A DNA stretch of 64,000 nucleotides from Murinocardiopsis flavida (GCF_003014485.1 NZ_PYGA01000015.1:62001-126000), one strand, 5' to 3'; shown: positions 47,851 to 56,917, counted from the first letter of the stretch. Numbers and translations: made by a program. The notes: generated by a model not told the origin, from the sequence alone.

Positions 47851-49419
47851 ATGCCGTCCAGCACCGCAGCGGATCGCCGGGCGCGCCGCCCGCGCGGCGT
47901 CGGCGCCATCCTCCCCGGAGTCCTGCTGGCCATGCTGCTCGCGGCGCTCGACCAGACCATCATGGCGCCGGCCCTCCCCACGATCGCCGGGGAACTCGGC
48001 GGGCTGGGGCTGCTCTCCACGGTGGTCACCGCCTACCTCGTGGCCGCGACGGTCGCCATGCCGCTGTACGGCAAGCTCGGCGACGCGTTCGGCCGCAAGC
48101 GGGTCATGCAGGCCGCGATCCTGGTGTTCCTGCTCGGCGCCGCGCTCTGCGCACAGGCCGACACGATGACGGAGCTGGTGGTGTTCCGCGCGGTGCAGGG
48201 CGCCGGGGGCGGCGGGCTCATGATCGGCGCCCAGGCGATCATCGGCGAGGTGGTCAGCCCGCGCGAGCGCGGCCGCTACCTCGGCCTGATCGGCGGCGCC
48301 TACATCCTCGCCGCGGTCGCCGGGCCGCTGCTCGGCGGCGTCCTGATCGACCACCTCTCGTGGCGCTGGATCTTCTACCTCTACCTGCCCCTGGGCGTGC
48401 TGGCGTTCGCCGTTCTCACCGCCACCCTGCGCCTGCCCGCGCCGCCGGAGCGGCGGCCCGTCGACTACGGCGGCGCCCTGGCCCTCGGTGCCACCGTTGT
48501 CTGCCTGGTGCTGCTCACCTCGGGCGCGGGCACCGCCGGCCCCTGGCCGCCGTGGGCGACCCCCGCCCTTGTCGCGGCGCTGGTCCTCTCCGGTGCCGGG
48601 TGGCTGTGCACGGCGCGGTTCGCACGCGACCCGGTGCTGCCCCTCGGCCTGTTCCGCGACCCGGCCTTCGCCATCCCCGGCGCCATCGGCTTCCTCATCG
48701 GGTTCGCGATGTTCACCGCGCTCAGCTACCTGCCGGCCTTCTTCCAGATCGCCATGGGCACCTCTGCAACGGGATCCGGCGGGCTGCTCATCGCGCTGAT
48801 GGTCGGCATCCTCAGCACCACGGCGCTCTCGGGGTGGCTCATCACACGCACCGGCCGCTACAAGCCGTTCCCCGTCATCGGCACCGCGACCGCCGCCGTG
48901 GGCATGGCGCTGCTCGCCACACTGGACGCCCGCAGCAGCCCCGCCGCCGCCGCAGCGATCATGCTGCTCCTCGGCGCGGGAATCGGCCTGGTCATGCAGG
49001 TCACGATGCTCGCGGTGCAGAACAGCGTCGCCCACCGCGACCTCGGCACCGCCACCTCCACCGTGACCTTCCTCCGCCAGATCGGCAGCTCGGTCGGCGT
49101 CGCCGTCATGGGCGCGCTGATCACCGACCGGTTCGCCGAACGGGTGCCCGCGACAGTCATCGACCGGCTCGGTGGCGACCTCGACCGCCTCACACCCGGG
49201 TTCGTGCGCACCCTGCCCGCGGGGCTGCGCACATCGGTCGGCGACGCGTTCGGAGCGGCGCTCCCCCCGGTGTTCGGGTACGCGGTGCCGCTGCTGGCAC
49301 TCGCGTTCCTGCTCGCCGTCCTGCTCCCCGCCCGGCCGCTGCGCACCGAGGCGCACGTCGACATCGCCGCCCCTGAACCCGAGCACGCCCCCGACCCCGC
49401 CACGACCAGAGACGCATAG
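47851..49419 (+). CDS. DHA2-type (14-helix) MFS multidrug efflux transporter
   Basis: The 522-residue membrane protein belongs to the drug:proton antiporter family 2. It begins with a basic tail and VLLAMLLAALDQTIMAPALP, the DHA2 motif D1 with LDxTIxxxALP. Motif A is in the LYGKLGDAFGRKRVM loop, followed by VFRAVQGAGGGGLMIGAQAI and the antiporter motif C in YILAAVAGPLLGG. About fourteen helices fit the sequence. The ATG at 47851 has AGGAGG five bases upstream; a reading from 47809 would start inside the operator. The stop precedes the next ATG by ten bases. Export of an antibiotic that the following enzyme also inactivates is plausible. Confidence 0.9.
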   Translation: MPSSTAADRRARRPRGVGAILPGVLLAMLLAALDQTIMAPALPTIAGELGGLGLLSTVVTAYLVAATVAMPLYGKLGDAFGRKRVMQAAILVFLLGAALCAQADTMTELVVFRAVQGAGGGGLMIGAQAIIGEVVSPRERGRYLGLIGGAYILAAVAGPLLGGVLIDHLSWRWIFYLYLPLGVLAFAVLTATLRLPAPPERRPVDYGGALALGATVVCLVLLTSGAGTAGPWPPWATPALVAALVLSGAGWLCTARFARDPVLPLGLFRDPAFAIPGAIGFLIGFAMFTALSYLPAFFQIAMGTSATGSGGLLIALMVGILSTTALSGWLITRTGRYKPFPVIGTATAAVGMALLATLDARSSPAAAAAIMLLLGAGIGLVMQVTMLAVQNSVAHRDLGTATSTVTFLRQIGSSVGVAVMGALITDRFAERVPATVIDRLGGDLDRLTPGFVRTLPAGLRTSVGDAFGAALPPVFGYAVPLLALAFLLAVLLPARPLRTEAHVDIAAPEPEHAPDPATTRDA

Positions 49420-49429
49420 GAGCGCCGCC

Positions 49430-52069
49430 ATGATCGGACCCGACACCGGTACCTCCACCCGGCCCCAGCCCGCGGCGGCCGACCGCCTCACCGCACCGCT
49501 GCGCGACGTCGGCGCGCACGACCTCGCCACTGCGGGCGGCAAGGGCGCGAACCTCGGCGAGCTGGTGCGCCGCGGCTTCCCCGTCCCCGCCGGCTTCGTC
49601 GTCACGACCGCCGCCTACACCGCGCTGGTCGAACGCGCCGGTCTCGCCGCGCCCATCGCCGCGGCGCTCGCCGGTGCCGGCACGGCGGGCGGTGCCGGCG
49701 CGGATGGCGGCGCGGACCCCGGCGGCGCCGCCATCCGCGCCGCGTTCGCCGCGGCGGAGATCCCCGCCGACCTGCGCGCCGCCGTCCTCAGCGGGTACCG
49801 GGACCTCGGCGGCGGGCCGGTGGCCGTGCGCTCCAGCGCAACAGCGGAGGACCTGCCCGGGGCGGCGTTCGCAGGCCAGCAGGACACCTTCCTCAACGTC
49901 GAGGGCGACGGCCCCGTACTCGACGCCGTCGCCCGCTGCTGGGCGTCGCTGTGGACCGACCGCGCCATCGCCTACCGCCGCGCCAGGGGCATCCCGTCGG
50001 ACGACGTCCGCATCGCCGTCGTCGTCCAACGCATGGTGCCCGCCGCGGCGGCGGGGGTGCTCTTCACCGCCAACCCCGTCACGGGCGCACGCGGCGATGT
50101 CGTCGTCGACGCCGGGGTCGGCCTGGGCGAGGCGGTGGTGTCCGGACTCGTCACCCCCGACCACTACGTACTCGGCCGCGACGGGCGGGTCCGCGACTAC
50201 CGGCCCGGCGGCGGCGAGGTCGTCGTGCGCGGCGCCGCGGGCGGCGGCACGGAGGAGGTGGCGGGCGACGGCACGGCGCGGCGGCTGCCAGACCCCGTGC
50301 TGCGCGAACTGGTGCGGCTCGCGGTCGCCGCCGCCGAGCACTTCGGGCGGCCGCAGGACATCGAATGGGCGTACGCGCCCGACGCCGCCCCCGACACCGC
50401 GGCACCCGGAACGGCCGCCGCTGCCCGCGGCGCCGTCCACCTGCTCCAGGCCCGCCCGATGACGGCGCTGCCGCCGCCCCCGCTGCGGCTCAACCCGATC
50501 CAGCGCAGGGTCGCCCCGTTCCTCGTCGAGATGCTCCCGACCCGCCCCTACCCGCTGGACCGCACCAGCTGGATGGAGCACGGCCCGCTGGAGATGGTCC
50601 GGCGCATGATGGCCAGCGTGGGCGTCCGCTTCCCCCGGCTCGACCGGATCTTCCCCGAGGAGGACGGCGTGGTGGCCGGATTCGTCCCGCCGGCCCCGCG
50701 TCCCACGGTGAAGCTGCTCGCGGCGCCTGCCCTGCTCGGCTACCGGGCGTGGCGGTTCTCCCCCGCCCGGTGGACGGCGGACCCGCGCTTCGCCGCGTTC
50801 CAGCGCGTCGCCGAGGAGCGGACGGCCCGCGACCTCCACGAGACCCCCTGGTCGGAGCTGCGCCGGTACCCCCGCGCGGACCTGGAGCTGATGGACGCGA
50901 TCTCCGCCCTGCGCATCGACTACTTCCCCCGGGGCGCGCTCTCCCTGCTGCGGCTCCGGCTGCTGCTCGTCCGCCTCCGCAGGCGCGACCTGATGGCCGA
51001 CCTGATGGCGGGCGCCCCGACCCGGACCCGCGACGCCAACAGCGCTCTGGCCGAACTCGCGCGGTCGGTCCGCGACGACCCCGCCCTGCTCGCGGCGTTC
51101 ACCGGGGCCGAGGCCGCCGACGTCCTCGCGTCGGTGCGCACCGACGCGCGGTTCCGCGGCTTCGCCGACCGCCTGACGGACTTCCTCGCCGAGTACGGGC
51201 ACCGCGAGACCGCGAGCCCGCTGCTCATCTCCGCACCCACCTGGGTCGAGGCGCCCGAGGTGGTGATCGGCCTGGTCAAGGTCCTCGCCGAGGAGCGGGT
51301 CGCCGAGGCGGCCGACGGCCGCAACGGCGCCGCCGAGGAACGGCTGCTCGACCACCCCTCCCTGCGCTCGGCGGCGCGCCGTTCCCGCGCGCTGCGCACC
51401 GTCCGCGCCGCGCAGAGCTTCGTCGCCATCCGCGAGGACACCCACTTCCACGGCACCAGGCTGCTGCCCGCCATCCGCCGCAGCCTCCTGGAGATGGGGC
51501 GCCGCCTGCACGGGGCCGGCGTGCTCGACACCCCGCAGGACGTCTTCCACCTGCGGCTCGCCGAACTGGAGGCCATCGGCGACGCCGGGCGGCTGCCCGC
51601 CGCCGACGCCGAGCGGCTGCGCCGCACCGTCCTCGCCCGGTCGGCGAAGCGCGCCGAACTCGCCGGGGTCCGGCTGATCGACCTCACCGCCGTGTTCCCC
51701 GCCTCCGGCGACTCGGCGGACACGCTGGCCAACGGCACCCCCGCGAGCGGGGGCACCGCGACCGGCAGGGTCCGCGTCATCGCCCGCGCGGCCGACTTCG
51801 GCACGCTGCGCAGCGGCGAGGTCCTGGTCTGTCCCTACAACAACCCCGCGTGGACGCCCTTGTTCCAGCGGGCCGCCGCCGTCGTCGTCGACACCGGGGG
51901 GCTCGCCTCGCACGCGGCGATCGTCGCCCGCGAGTACGGCATCCCCGCCGTCATGGGCACCCGCGAAGGCACCGCCGCGCTCGCCGACGGCCTGCTCGTC
52001 ACCGTCGACGGCGACCGCGGCACCGTGACCGCCGCCGATACCGGAACCGGTGCCACCGGTGCTCCGTAG
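49430..52069 (+). CDS. PEP-utilising phosphotransferase, rifampicin phosphotransferase-like
   Basis: The 879-residue protein has the three-part layout of Rph and PEP synthase. An ATP-grasp domain spans about 1-340, with ATAGGKGANLGELVRRGFPV and GPVAVRSSATAEDLPGAAFA. It continues with QDTFLNVEG and VLFTANPVTGARGDVVV. A helical middle domain of about 400 residues follows, where Rph proteins hold their antibiotic-binding part. The C-terminal swivelling domain carries the phosphohistidine motif GGLASHAAIVAREYGIPAV. Rph transfers phosphate from ATP to rifamycins; other members act on unrelated substrates, so the substrate is not proven. It is between the efflux gene (ten bases) and a TetR gene (42 bases), the arrangement of an inducible resistance group. 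Confidence 0.87.
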   Translation: MIGPDTGTSTRPQPAAADRLTAPLRDVGAHDLATAGGKGANLGELVRRGFPVPAGFVVTTAAYTALVERAGLAAPIAAALAGAGTAGGAGADGGADPGGAAIRAAFAAAEIPADLRAAVLSGYRDLGGGPVAVRSSATAEDLPGAAFAGQQDTFLNVEGDGPVLDAVARCWASLWTDRAIAYRRARGIPSDDVRIAVVVQRMVPAAAAGVLFTANPVTGARGDVVVDAGVGLGEAVVSGLVTPDHYVLGRDGRVRDYRPGGGEVVVRGAAGGGTEEVAGDGTARRLPDPVLRELVRLAVAAAEHFGRPQDIEWAYAPDAAPDTAAPGTAAAARGAVHLLQARPMTALPPPPLRLNPIQRRVAPFLVEMLPTRPYPLDRTSWMEHGPLEMVRRMMASVGVRFPRLDRIFPEEDGVVAGFVPPAPRPTVKLLAAPALLGYRAWRFSPARWTADPRFAAFQRVAEERTARDLHETPWSELRRYPRADLELMDAISALRIDYFPRGALSLLRLRLLLVRLRRRDLMADLMAGAPTRTRDANSALAELARSVRDDPALLAAFTGAEAADVLASVRTDARFRGFADRLTDFLAEYGHRETASPLLISAPTWVEAPEVVIGLVKVLAEERVAEAADGRNGAAEERLLDHPSLRSAARRSRALRTVRAAQSFVAIREDTHFHGTRLLPAIRRSLLEMGRRLHGAGVLDTPQDVFHLRLAELEAIGDAGRLPAADAERLRRTVLARSAKRAELAGVRLIDLTAVFPASGDSADTLANGTPASGGTATGRVRVIARAADFGTLRSGEVLVCPYNNPAWTPLFQRAAAVVVDTGGLASHAAIVAREYGIPAVMGTREGTAALADGLLVTVDGDRGTVTAADTGTGATGAP

Positions 52070-52111
52070 AATCGACCCGACCCGCCGCCAATCCCGTGAG
52101 GCCCTTCCGCT

Positions 52112-52741
52112 GTGACGAACCCTGGGATCGCAGGGCGCCGACCACCGCCCACCGACCACCGCAAGGGGCCCCGGCGGCGCGGTGAGGAGCTGCACGCCGC
52201 CATCCGCTCGGCGGCGCTCGCCGAACTCGCCGAGGTGGGGTACGCCCGGTTCACCATGGACGCCGTCGCCGTGCGCGCCAAGGCGAGCAAGGCGTCGCTG
52301 TACCGGCGCTGGCCCCAGCGGATCGACCTGATCATGGACGCCATCTACGAGAACCTGCCCGACCCCGACACGCTGCCCGACACCGGCAGCTTCCGCGAGG
52401 ACGCGCTCAGCGTCCTGCGCGAGACGGGCGCCCTGCTCGACGGGCCTGCGGGCGAGGCGATGCGCGGGCTGCTCACCGACGTCCTCACCGACAAGGAGCG
52501 CGCGGCCGAGGTCCGCGAACGGGTCCGCGGCAACGGGGCGAACGTCATGGGCGTCCTGGTGCGCCGGGCGGTCGAGCGCGGCGAGTGCGCGCCGGGGTCG
52601 GCCACCCCGCGCCGCCTGGAGACCGGGTCGGCCCTGCTCCGCTACCACTTCCTCTTCAACGGAGCACCGGTCCCCGACCACGTGATCGTCGGGATCGTCG
52701 ACGAGGTCATCGTCCCCCTCTTCGCCGCCCCCGCCGACTAG
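52112..52741 (+). CDS. TetR/AcrR family regulator
   Basis: The 209-residue protein has a TetR helix-turn-helix at about residues 25-70 (ALAELAEVGYARFTMDAVAV followed by ASLYRRWPQ). The ligand domain beginning DTGSFREDALSVLRETG resembles the TetR_C_11-like group. The start is GTG 52112 by alignment; no clear ribosome binding site is seen, so it may depend on translation of the upstream gene. It lies 42 bases after the Rph-like gene in the same direction and is likely to sense the compound that the efflux pump and enzyme handle. The paired TTAGAG repeats before the efflux gene are the obvious candidate operator. Confidence 0.88.
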   Translation: MTNPGIAGRRPPPTDHRKGPRRRGEELHAAIRSAALAELAEVGYARFTMDAVAVRAKASKASLYRRWPQRIDLIMDAIYENLPDPDTLPDTGSFREDALSVLRETGALLDGPAGEAMRGLLTDVLTDKERAAEVRERVRGNGANVMGVLVRRAVERGECAPGSATPRRLETGSALLRYHFLFNGAPVPDHVIVGIVDEVIVPLFAAPAD

Positions 52742-53116
52742 TACCGCTACAACAGCGGTGGTCAACGCGGCCCCGAGGAACCCTGCGACAACGGGGGTCG
52801 GCTGCCGTCGCGGGTCCCCGCTGCGCGACAATCCGCGAAGCGGGCGCAGTAGGGGCATGCAAAGCACCCGGCGGCACGAAGCACCACGCCGCGGTGTTCC
52901 CGCCAGACCCGGGCCACCGCGGGCGGCGGCCTTGCGCCCGCCGGGCCCTGGCGGCCATGGCATGCCATGGCGCCGCGCGCCCTGCGCCGGCGGCAGTGGC
53001 TTCGCTCGAACCGCCGTGGGCCTCTCACCCCGGCGAACCGGCCTCGGGTAACTTGGGACGGTATCCGCGACCGCCGGGTATCGCATCAGCACCGCCGACG
53101 AGACGAGAGCGCACGC
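52742..53116. other. 375-base intergenic region with a 16-base palindrome
   Basis: No gene could be supported between the TetR gene and the methyltransferase gene. The only distinctive element is the perfect palindrome CCATGGCATGCCATGG at 52955-52970. The region near 53020-53100 probably carries the promoter for the following pair of genes. Confidence 0.5.
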
Positions 53117-53776
53117 ATGCCTGAGCAGCCCGGCCGTGAACGCCCCGCGTCCGGGGCACCGCTGCGCGACCGGCTGGCCTCGCTCGCGGGCGAGTACGCC
53201 GCCTTCGTCCGCGTCGCGGCCGGGCGGCCGCGCCGCGTCGGCGCCGTCCTCCCCACCTCCGCGTGGGGCGGCCGGGCGCTCGCCCAGGTGGTCCCGGCGT
53301 CCCGCCCGGCGACCGTCGTGGAGCTCGGCCCGGGAACGGGATCCGTCAGCGACGTCGTGCACCAACGGCTCGCACCGGGATCCACCCACATCGCCATCGA
53401 GCTCGACGCCGACATGGTGCGGCACCTGCGCGAGGCGAAGCCGTGGCTCGACGTCGTGCACGGCGACGCCGCCGACCTGCGCGCCCTCCTCGCCGAGCAC
53501 GATGTCGGCGAACTCGACGCCGTGGTCAGCGCGCTGCCGTGGACGCTCATGACCGGCGAGCAGCAGAGCCGGGTCCTCGCCGAGGTCGCGCGGGCCCTCC
53601 GCCCCGGCGCGCCGTTCACCACCATCGTGTACAACCACGGCATCTCCACCCTCCAGGGACGGCTGTTCCGCCGCCGGTTGGAGCGGGTCTTCGACGAAGT
53701 CCTCCTCACCCGCACCGTCTGGCGCAACATGCCCCCGGCGCGAACCTACGTCTGCCGCACCAGCCCGGCCCGGTGA
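53117..53776 (+). CDS. Phospholipid N-methyltransferase-like SAM methyltransferase
   Basis: The 219-residue protein resembles PmtA-type phospholipid methyltransferases and the related rRNA dimethylases. VGAVLPTSAWGGRALAQVVP leads to the SAM site VVELGPGTGSVSDVV. An IAIELDADMVRHLREA acidic strand, VVHGDAADLRALL, then VVSALPWTLM, where the NPPY-like motif of RNA/DNA dimethylases is replaced, follow. The last point favours a lipid substrate. The C-terminus ends with FTTIVYNHGIS and RTVWRNMPPARTYVCR, as in PmtA-like proteins. It overlaps the following DedA gene by four bases, so both act together at the membrane, possibly on lipids. Confidence 0.82.
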   Translation: MPEQPGRERPASGAPLRDRLASLAGEYAAFVRVAAGRPRRVGAVLPTSAWGGRALAQVVPASRPATVVELGPGTGSVSDVVHQRLAPGSTHIAIELDADMVRHLREAKPWLDVVHGDAADLRALLAEHDVGELDAVVSALPWTLMTGEQQSRVLAEVARALRPGAPFTTIVYNHGISTLQGRLFRRRLERVFDEVLLTRTVWRNMPPARTYVCRTSPAR

Positions 53777-54423
53777 AGGACCTCCTGGAGGCGCTGCCGC
53801 CCGGCCTCCTGCTCCCGGTCGCGGCGCTGCTCCTTGTCTTGGAGGCGGGCACCCTGCTCCCGGGGATGCTCATCCCCGGCACAGCGGTGCTGCTCGCCCT
53901 GGGGTTCTTCGCGCAGTCGGGGTTCGTGACGCTCGCCGCGGCGCTCACCGCGGCGATCCTCGGTGCGGTCGTCGGCGCGCAATTCGGCTACGGCAACGGA
54001 CGGCGGTGGCGGCGCCGCTCCGCTCCCCCGGTCATCCCCCCGATCATCGCGGCGGGGTGGGCGCGGGCGGGGGGCTTCGTGGAACGCCACGGGGTCCCCG
54101 CCGTCGCCGCCGGGCAGTGGCTGTTCGCCGCGCGGGCGCTGACACCGCGGCTGGCCGGCTGGTCCGGCGTCGGCTACCCGGCGTTCAGCCTCGCGAACAC
54201 GCCTTCGGCGGTCGTGTGGGCCGCGACCCTGACCACCGGCGGCTACGTCCTCGGCGCCCAGGCGCAGCAGCTGTTCGCCAACGGGGTCAACATCGCCGCG
54301 GCGGTCCTGGTGGTCGCGGCCTTCGCGGCCCTGCACCTGTACCGCCGCGCCCGCCGCCCCGCCGCATCCGCGCCGAACACCGAACCCGCCCCCGAACCGG
54401 CCGCCGAACCCGCGGAACCATAG
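53773..54423 (+). CDS. DedA family membrane protein
   Basis: The 216-residue protein starts with GTG at 53773, overlapping the methyltransferase stop as GTGA. It has four to five hydrophobic segments and the DedA core LVLEAGTLLPGMLIPGTAVL, with the conserved Glu before a Pro/Gly turn. Next come AQFGYGNGRRWRRR, where DedA proteins have GYxxGRxxG, and an FAARALTPRLAGWSGVGY loop with an Arg and Pro. DedA proteins flip lipid carriers such as undecaprenyl phosphate or phosphatidylethanolamine. Its coupling to a lipid-type methyltransferase fits a role in membrane lipid handling. It ends with an Ala/Pro/Glu tail, then a hairpin. Confidence 0.88.
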   Translation: MKDLLEALPPGLLLPVAALLLVLEAGTLLPGMLIPGTAVLLALGFFAQSGFVTLAAALTAAILGAVVGAQFGYGNGRRWRRRSAPPVIPPIIAAGWARAGGFVERHGVPAVAAGQWLFAARALTPRLAGWSGVGYPAFSLANTPSAVVWAATLTTGGYVLGAQAQQLFANGVNIAAAVLVVAAFAALHLYRRARRPAASAPNTEPAPEPAAEPAEP

Positions 54424-54432
54424 CCCCCGGGT

Positions 54433-54459
54433 CCCGACCACCACCGCCAGGTGGTCGGG
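54433..54459. terminator. Hairpin between convergent DedA and dnaX genes
   Basis: Perfect ten-base arms CCCGACCACC (54433-54442) and GGTGGTCGGG (54450-54459) with a seven-base loop lie ten bases after the DedA stop and 44 bases before the dnaX stop. Confidence 0.65.
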
Positions 54460-54502
54460 CTCACCTGACACCGGGACCGGGTCGGCCGGCCCTTGGCGGG
54501 GA

Positions 54503-56653
54503 TCACGCCTGGTGGTCGATCTCCTCGATGACCGTGCCGCCCAGTTCGCTCTGGAGCAGGGCGATGCCCGACATCCCCGGCGCTTCCTCCTCGGCGTTGG
54601 GCGCGGCGGGCGGCGCGGAGCCGCTCGGGGCGGCGGTGCCGCGGTCGGGCGGGAGGTCGTCGGGCGGGCCGAAGTCCTCGGGCGGCGGCCCGAAATCGTC
54701 GGGCGGCTCGATGTCCGGCGGGCGCTCGGGCGCGGGCGGCCGCTGCTCGTGCCCGGTGTTCGCGGACTGATCGGGACGCCGGGACTGCTGGGGTTCGGGC
54801 TGCCGCGGCTCCGCGTCCCACCGGACGGGCTCCTCGGCAGGCGGCGGGGAGGCCGGGCGCTGCGCGGGAGGCGGCGGCATGGGACCGGACGCGGCCGCCG
54901 CGGTCACCCGGACCTCGGCACCGAGGACCTGCCTGATGGCCTCGGCGACCACCTTGTCGCTGCCGCTGTTGGAGAAGCCCCGGGCGTCGTTGGGACGCTC
55001 GAAGCCGAGTTGGACCTGGTTGCCCTCGACACCCATGACGGTGACGTTGTTGGCGGTGAGGATCATCCAGGTGAACCGCCGCCCCTGCTTGACGGCTTCC
55101 ATGATGCGGCCCCACGCGCTCTGGACGGTGCCGAGGTTGAGCGCACCGCCGCCCGTGGCGGCCTGCCGCGGGGCGGCCTGCCCGCCGCCCGAAGCGGACG
55201 GCGCGTCCCAATCATCGGCGGACGGGCGCTGCGGCCCCGAGGATTCCGGGCGCTGCGGCTGCTGCGGGCGGTCGTCCTGCGCGACACCCGACGGCCGCGG
55301 GGCGGCATCAGCAGGGGTTTCACGGGAAACATCGGCCCGGCTCGGCTGGGGCGCATCGGGCTCGGGCTGCGGGACGGGTTGCGAGGCGGCCTGCGGAGCG
55401 GGCTGCTCCGATGCGCGCCGCTGGGGCGCGGGCGGCACCGCTGCGGGTGGCGGGGCTGCCGTGGGTTGCGGGGCCGCGACCGCTCCGCTCGCGACCCGGT
55501 GCTCGACCTGCTCCAATCGGGTGAGCAGGGCCGAGGTGTCGCCGCCGGACTCCGCGCCCGGCAGCAGGACCCGCGCGCACAGCAGCTCCAGCAGGAGCCG
55601 CGGCGAGGTGGCGCCGCGCATCTCGGTGAGGCCGGTGTTGAGCACCTCGGCCGCGCGGGTGAGCGCGGCCGGGCCGAGCCGCGCGGCCTGCTCGCGCATG
55701 GTCTCGACGTCGTCGGGCGGGACGTTGATGAGCCCTTTCTGCAAGGCGTCGGGCACCGCGGCGAGCACGACGAGGTCGCGCGTGCGCTCCAGGAGGTCGG
55801 CGGTGAACCTGCGGGGGTCGTGGCCGCCCTCGACCATGCGGTCGATCAGCTCGAAGGCCGCCGCGCCGTCGCGCGCGCCGAGGGCGTCGACCATCGCGCC
55901 GAGCAGCCCGGAATCGGTGTAGCCGAGCAGCGCCACGGCGCCCTCGCGGGTGATGCCGTCGTCGCCGGAGCCCGCGAGCAACTGGTCGAGGATCGACAGG
56001 GAGTCGCGCGCGGACCCCGCACCGGCGCGCACCACCAGCGGCAGCGCAGCGGGGTCGAACGTCACCCCTTCGTCGGTGAGGACCTGCTCCATGAGCTCCC
56101 GCAGGGTGCTCGGCGGGATGAGCCGGAACGGGTAGTGGTGGGTGCGCGACCGGATGGTCCCGATGACCTTCTCGGGCTCGGTGGTGGCGAAGACGAACTT
56201 GAGGTGCGGCGGCGGCTCCTCGACGAGTTTCAGCAGCGCGTTGAACCCTTCGCGGGTCACCATGTGCGCCTCGTCGATGATGTAGACCTTGTAGCGCGAG
56301 CCGACGGGCGAGAAGAACGCGCGCTCGCGGAGGTCGCGGGCGTCGTCGACACCGCCGTGCGACGCGGCGTCGATCTCGATGACGTCGATACTGCCCCCGC
56401 CGTCGGGCGCGAGCGCCACGCAGGAGTCGCACTGCCCGCACGGGTCGGGCGTGGGGCCCTGCTCGCAGTTGAGGGAGCGCGCCAGGATGCGGGCGCTGGA
56501 GGTCTTGCCGCACCCGCGCGGCCCACTGAACAAATAGGCGTGGTTGATGCGGCCGTTGCGCAGCGCCTGCCGGAGCGGGTCGGTGACGTGCTCCTGGCCC
56601 CGGACCTCGCCGAAGGTCGCCGGCCGGTACTTGCGATACAGCGCGATGCTCAC
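54503..56653 (-). CDS. dnaX: DNA polymerase III subunit gamma/tau
   Basis: DnaX is the motor of the clamp loader, placing the beta clamp on DNA. The 716-residue protein begins VSIALYRKYRPATFGEVRGQ at a GTG start. The Walker A motif GPRGCGKTSSARILAR lies near residues 44-59, a zinc site has four Cys (two in CGQCDSC), and Walker B IIDEAHM and the sensor-1 stretch FVFATTEPEKV follow. The clamp-loader core ends near 370. A Pro/Gln/Ala-rich linker and a C-terminal tau-like domain (WGRIMEAVKQGRRFTWMIL) follow. The SRP RNA gene lies upstream on the same strand. ybaB and recR, usual dnaX neighbours, are 15.5 kb further downstream. Confidence 0.95.
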   Translation of the reverse strand: MSIALYRKYRPATFGEVRGQEHVTDPLRQALRNGRINHAYLFSGPRGCGKTSSARILARSLNCEQGPTPDPCGQCDSCVALAPDGGGSIDVIEIDAASHGGVDDARDLRERAFFSPVGSRYKVYIIDEAHMVTREGFNALLKLVEEPPPHLKFVFATTEPEKVIGTIRSRTHHYPFRLIPPSTLRELMEQVLTDEGVTFDPAALPLVVRAGAGSARDSLSILDQLLAGSGDDGITREGAVALLGYTDSGLLGAMVDALGARDGAAAFELIDRMVEGGHDPRRFTADLLERTRDLVVLAAVPDALQKGLINVPPDDVETMREQAARLGPAALTRAAEVLNTGLTEMRGATSPRLLLELLCARVLLPGAESGGDTSALLTRLEQVEHRVASGAVAAPQPTAAPPPAAVPPAPQRRASEQPAPQAASQPVPQPEPDAPQPSRADVSRETPADAAPRPSGVAQDDRPQQPQRPESSGPQRPSADDWDAPSASGGGQAAPRQAATGGGALNLGTVQSAWGRIMEAVKQGRRFTWMILTANNVTVMGVEGNQVQLGFERPNDARGFSNSGSDKVVAEAIRQVLGAEVRVTAAAASGPMPPPPAQRPASPPPAEEPVRWDAEPRQPEPQQSRRPDQSANTGHEQRPPAPERPPDIEPPDDFGPPPEDFGPPDDLPPDRGTAAPSGSAPPAAPNAEEEAPGMSGIALLQSELGGTVIEEIDHQA

Positions 56654-56819
56654 GGTGCGCTCACTGCTCCCTCCGCGGACCGGCCCTGCTCGGGCACACG
56701 ACGCGATCAGCCCACTGGTTGGCGTCAACGCACCCTATTGAACCGCGTACCGGCGACAGTCCGCACCGCAACGCGGCAGAGCCGGGGCGGCTGCGGCAGC
56801 GAATGAGGTGCGAGGACGC

Positions 56820-56917
56820 AAAAAGGACCCCCCGCGCACCCGCCAGAGCTTACTTATCCTTGCTGCCTTCCGGCCCTGGGGAGGTTCATAAGGTGACGCC
56901 ACACGAGGGGTCTGCCC
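56820..56917 (-). ncRNA. ffs: Signal recognition particle RNA, small bacterial type
   Basis: Read on the minus strand, the sequence holds the conserved SRP domain IV hairpin, with GGGCCGGAAGGCAGCAAGG around 56850-56878. It contains the GGAA-type tetraloop and the asymmetric internal loop that binds Ffh. The outer helix pairs the 5' region GACCCCTCGTGTG with the 3' region ending near GGGGGGTCC. A run of T follows the 3' end (five A on the plus strand at 56820-56824), acting as terminator. This RNA guides membrane-protein ribosomes to the translocon. The exact ends are estimated to within a few bases. The gene lies between dnaX and tRNA-Ser. Confidence 0.9.

Noticed and set aside
49190-53638. 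A 1482-codon open frame on the minus strand
   Set aside because: It is antisense to the Rph-like, TetR and methyltransferase genes, low in complexity (His/Arg/Gly/Asp) and has no domain; it results from high-GC third positions on the other strand.
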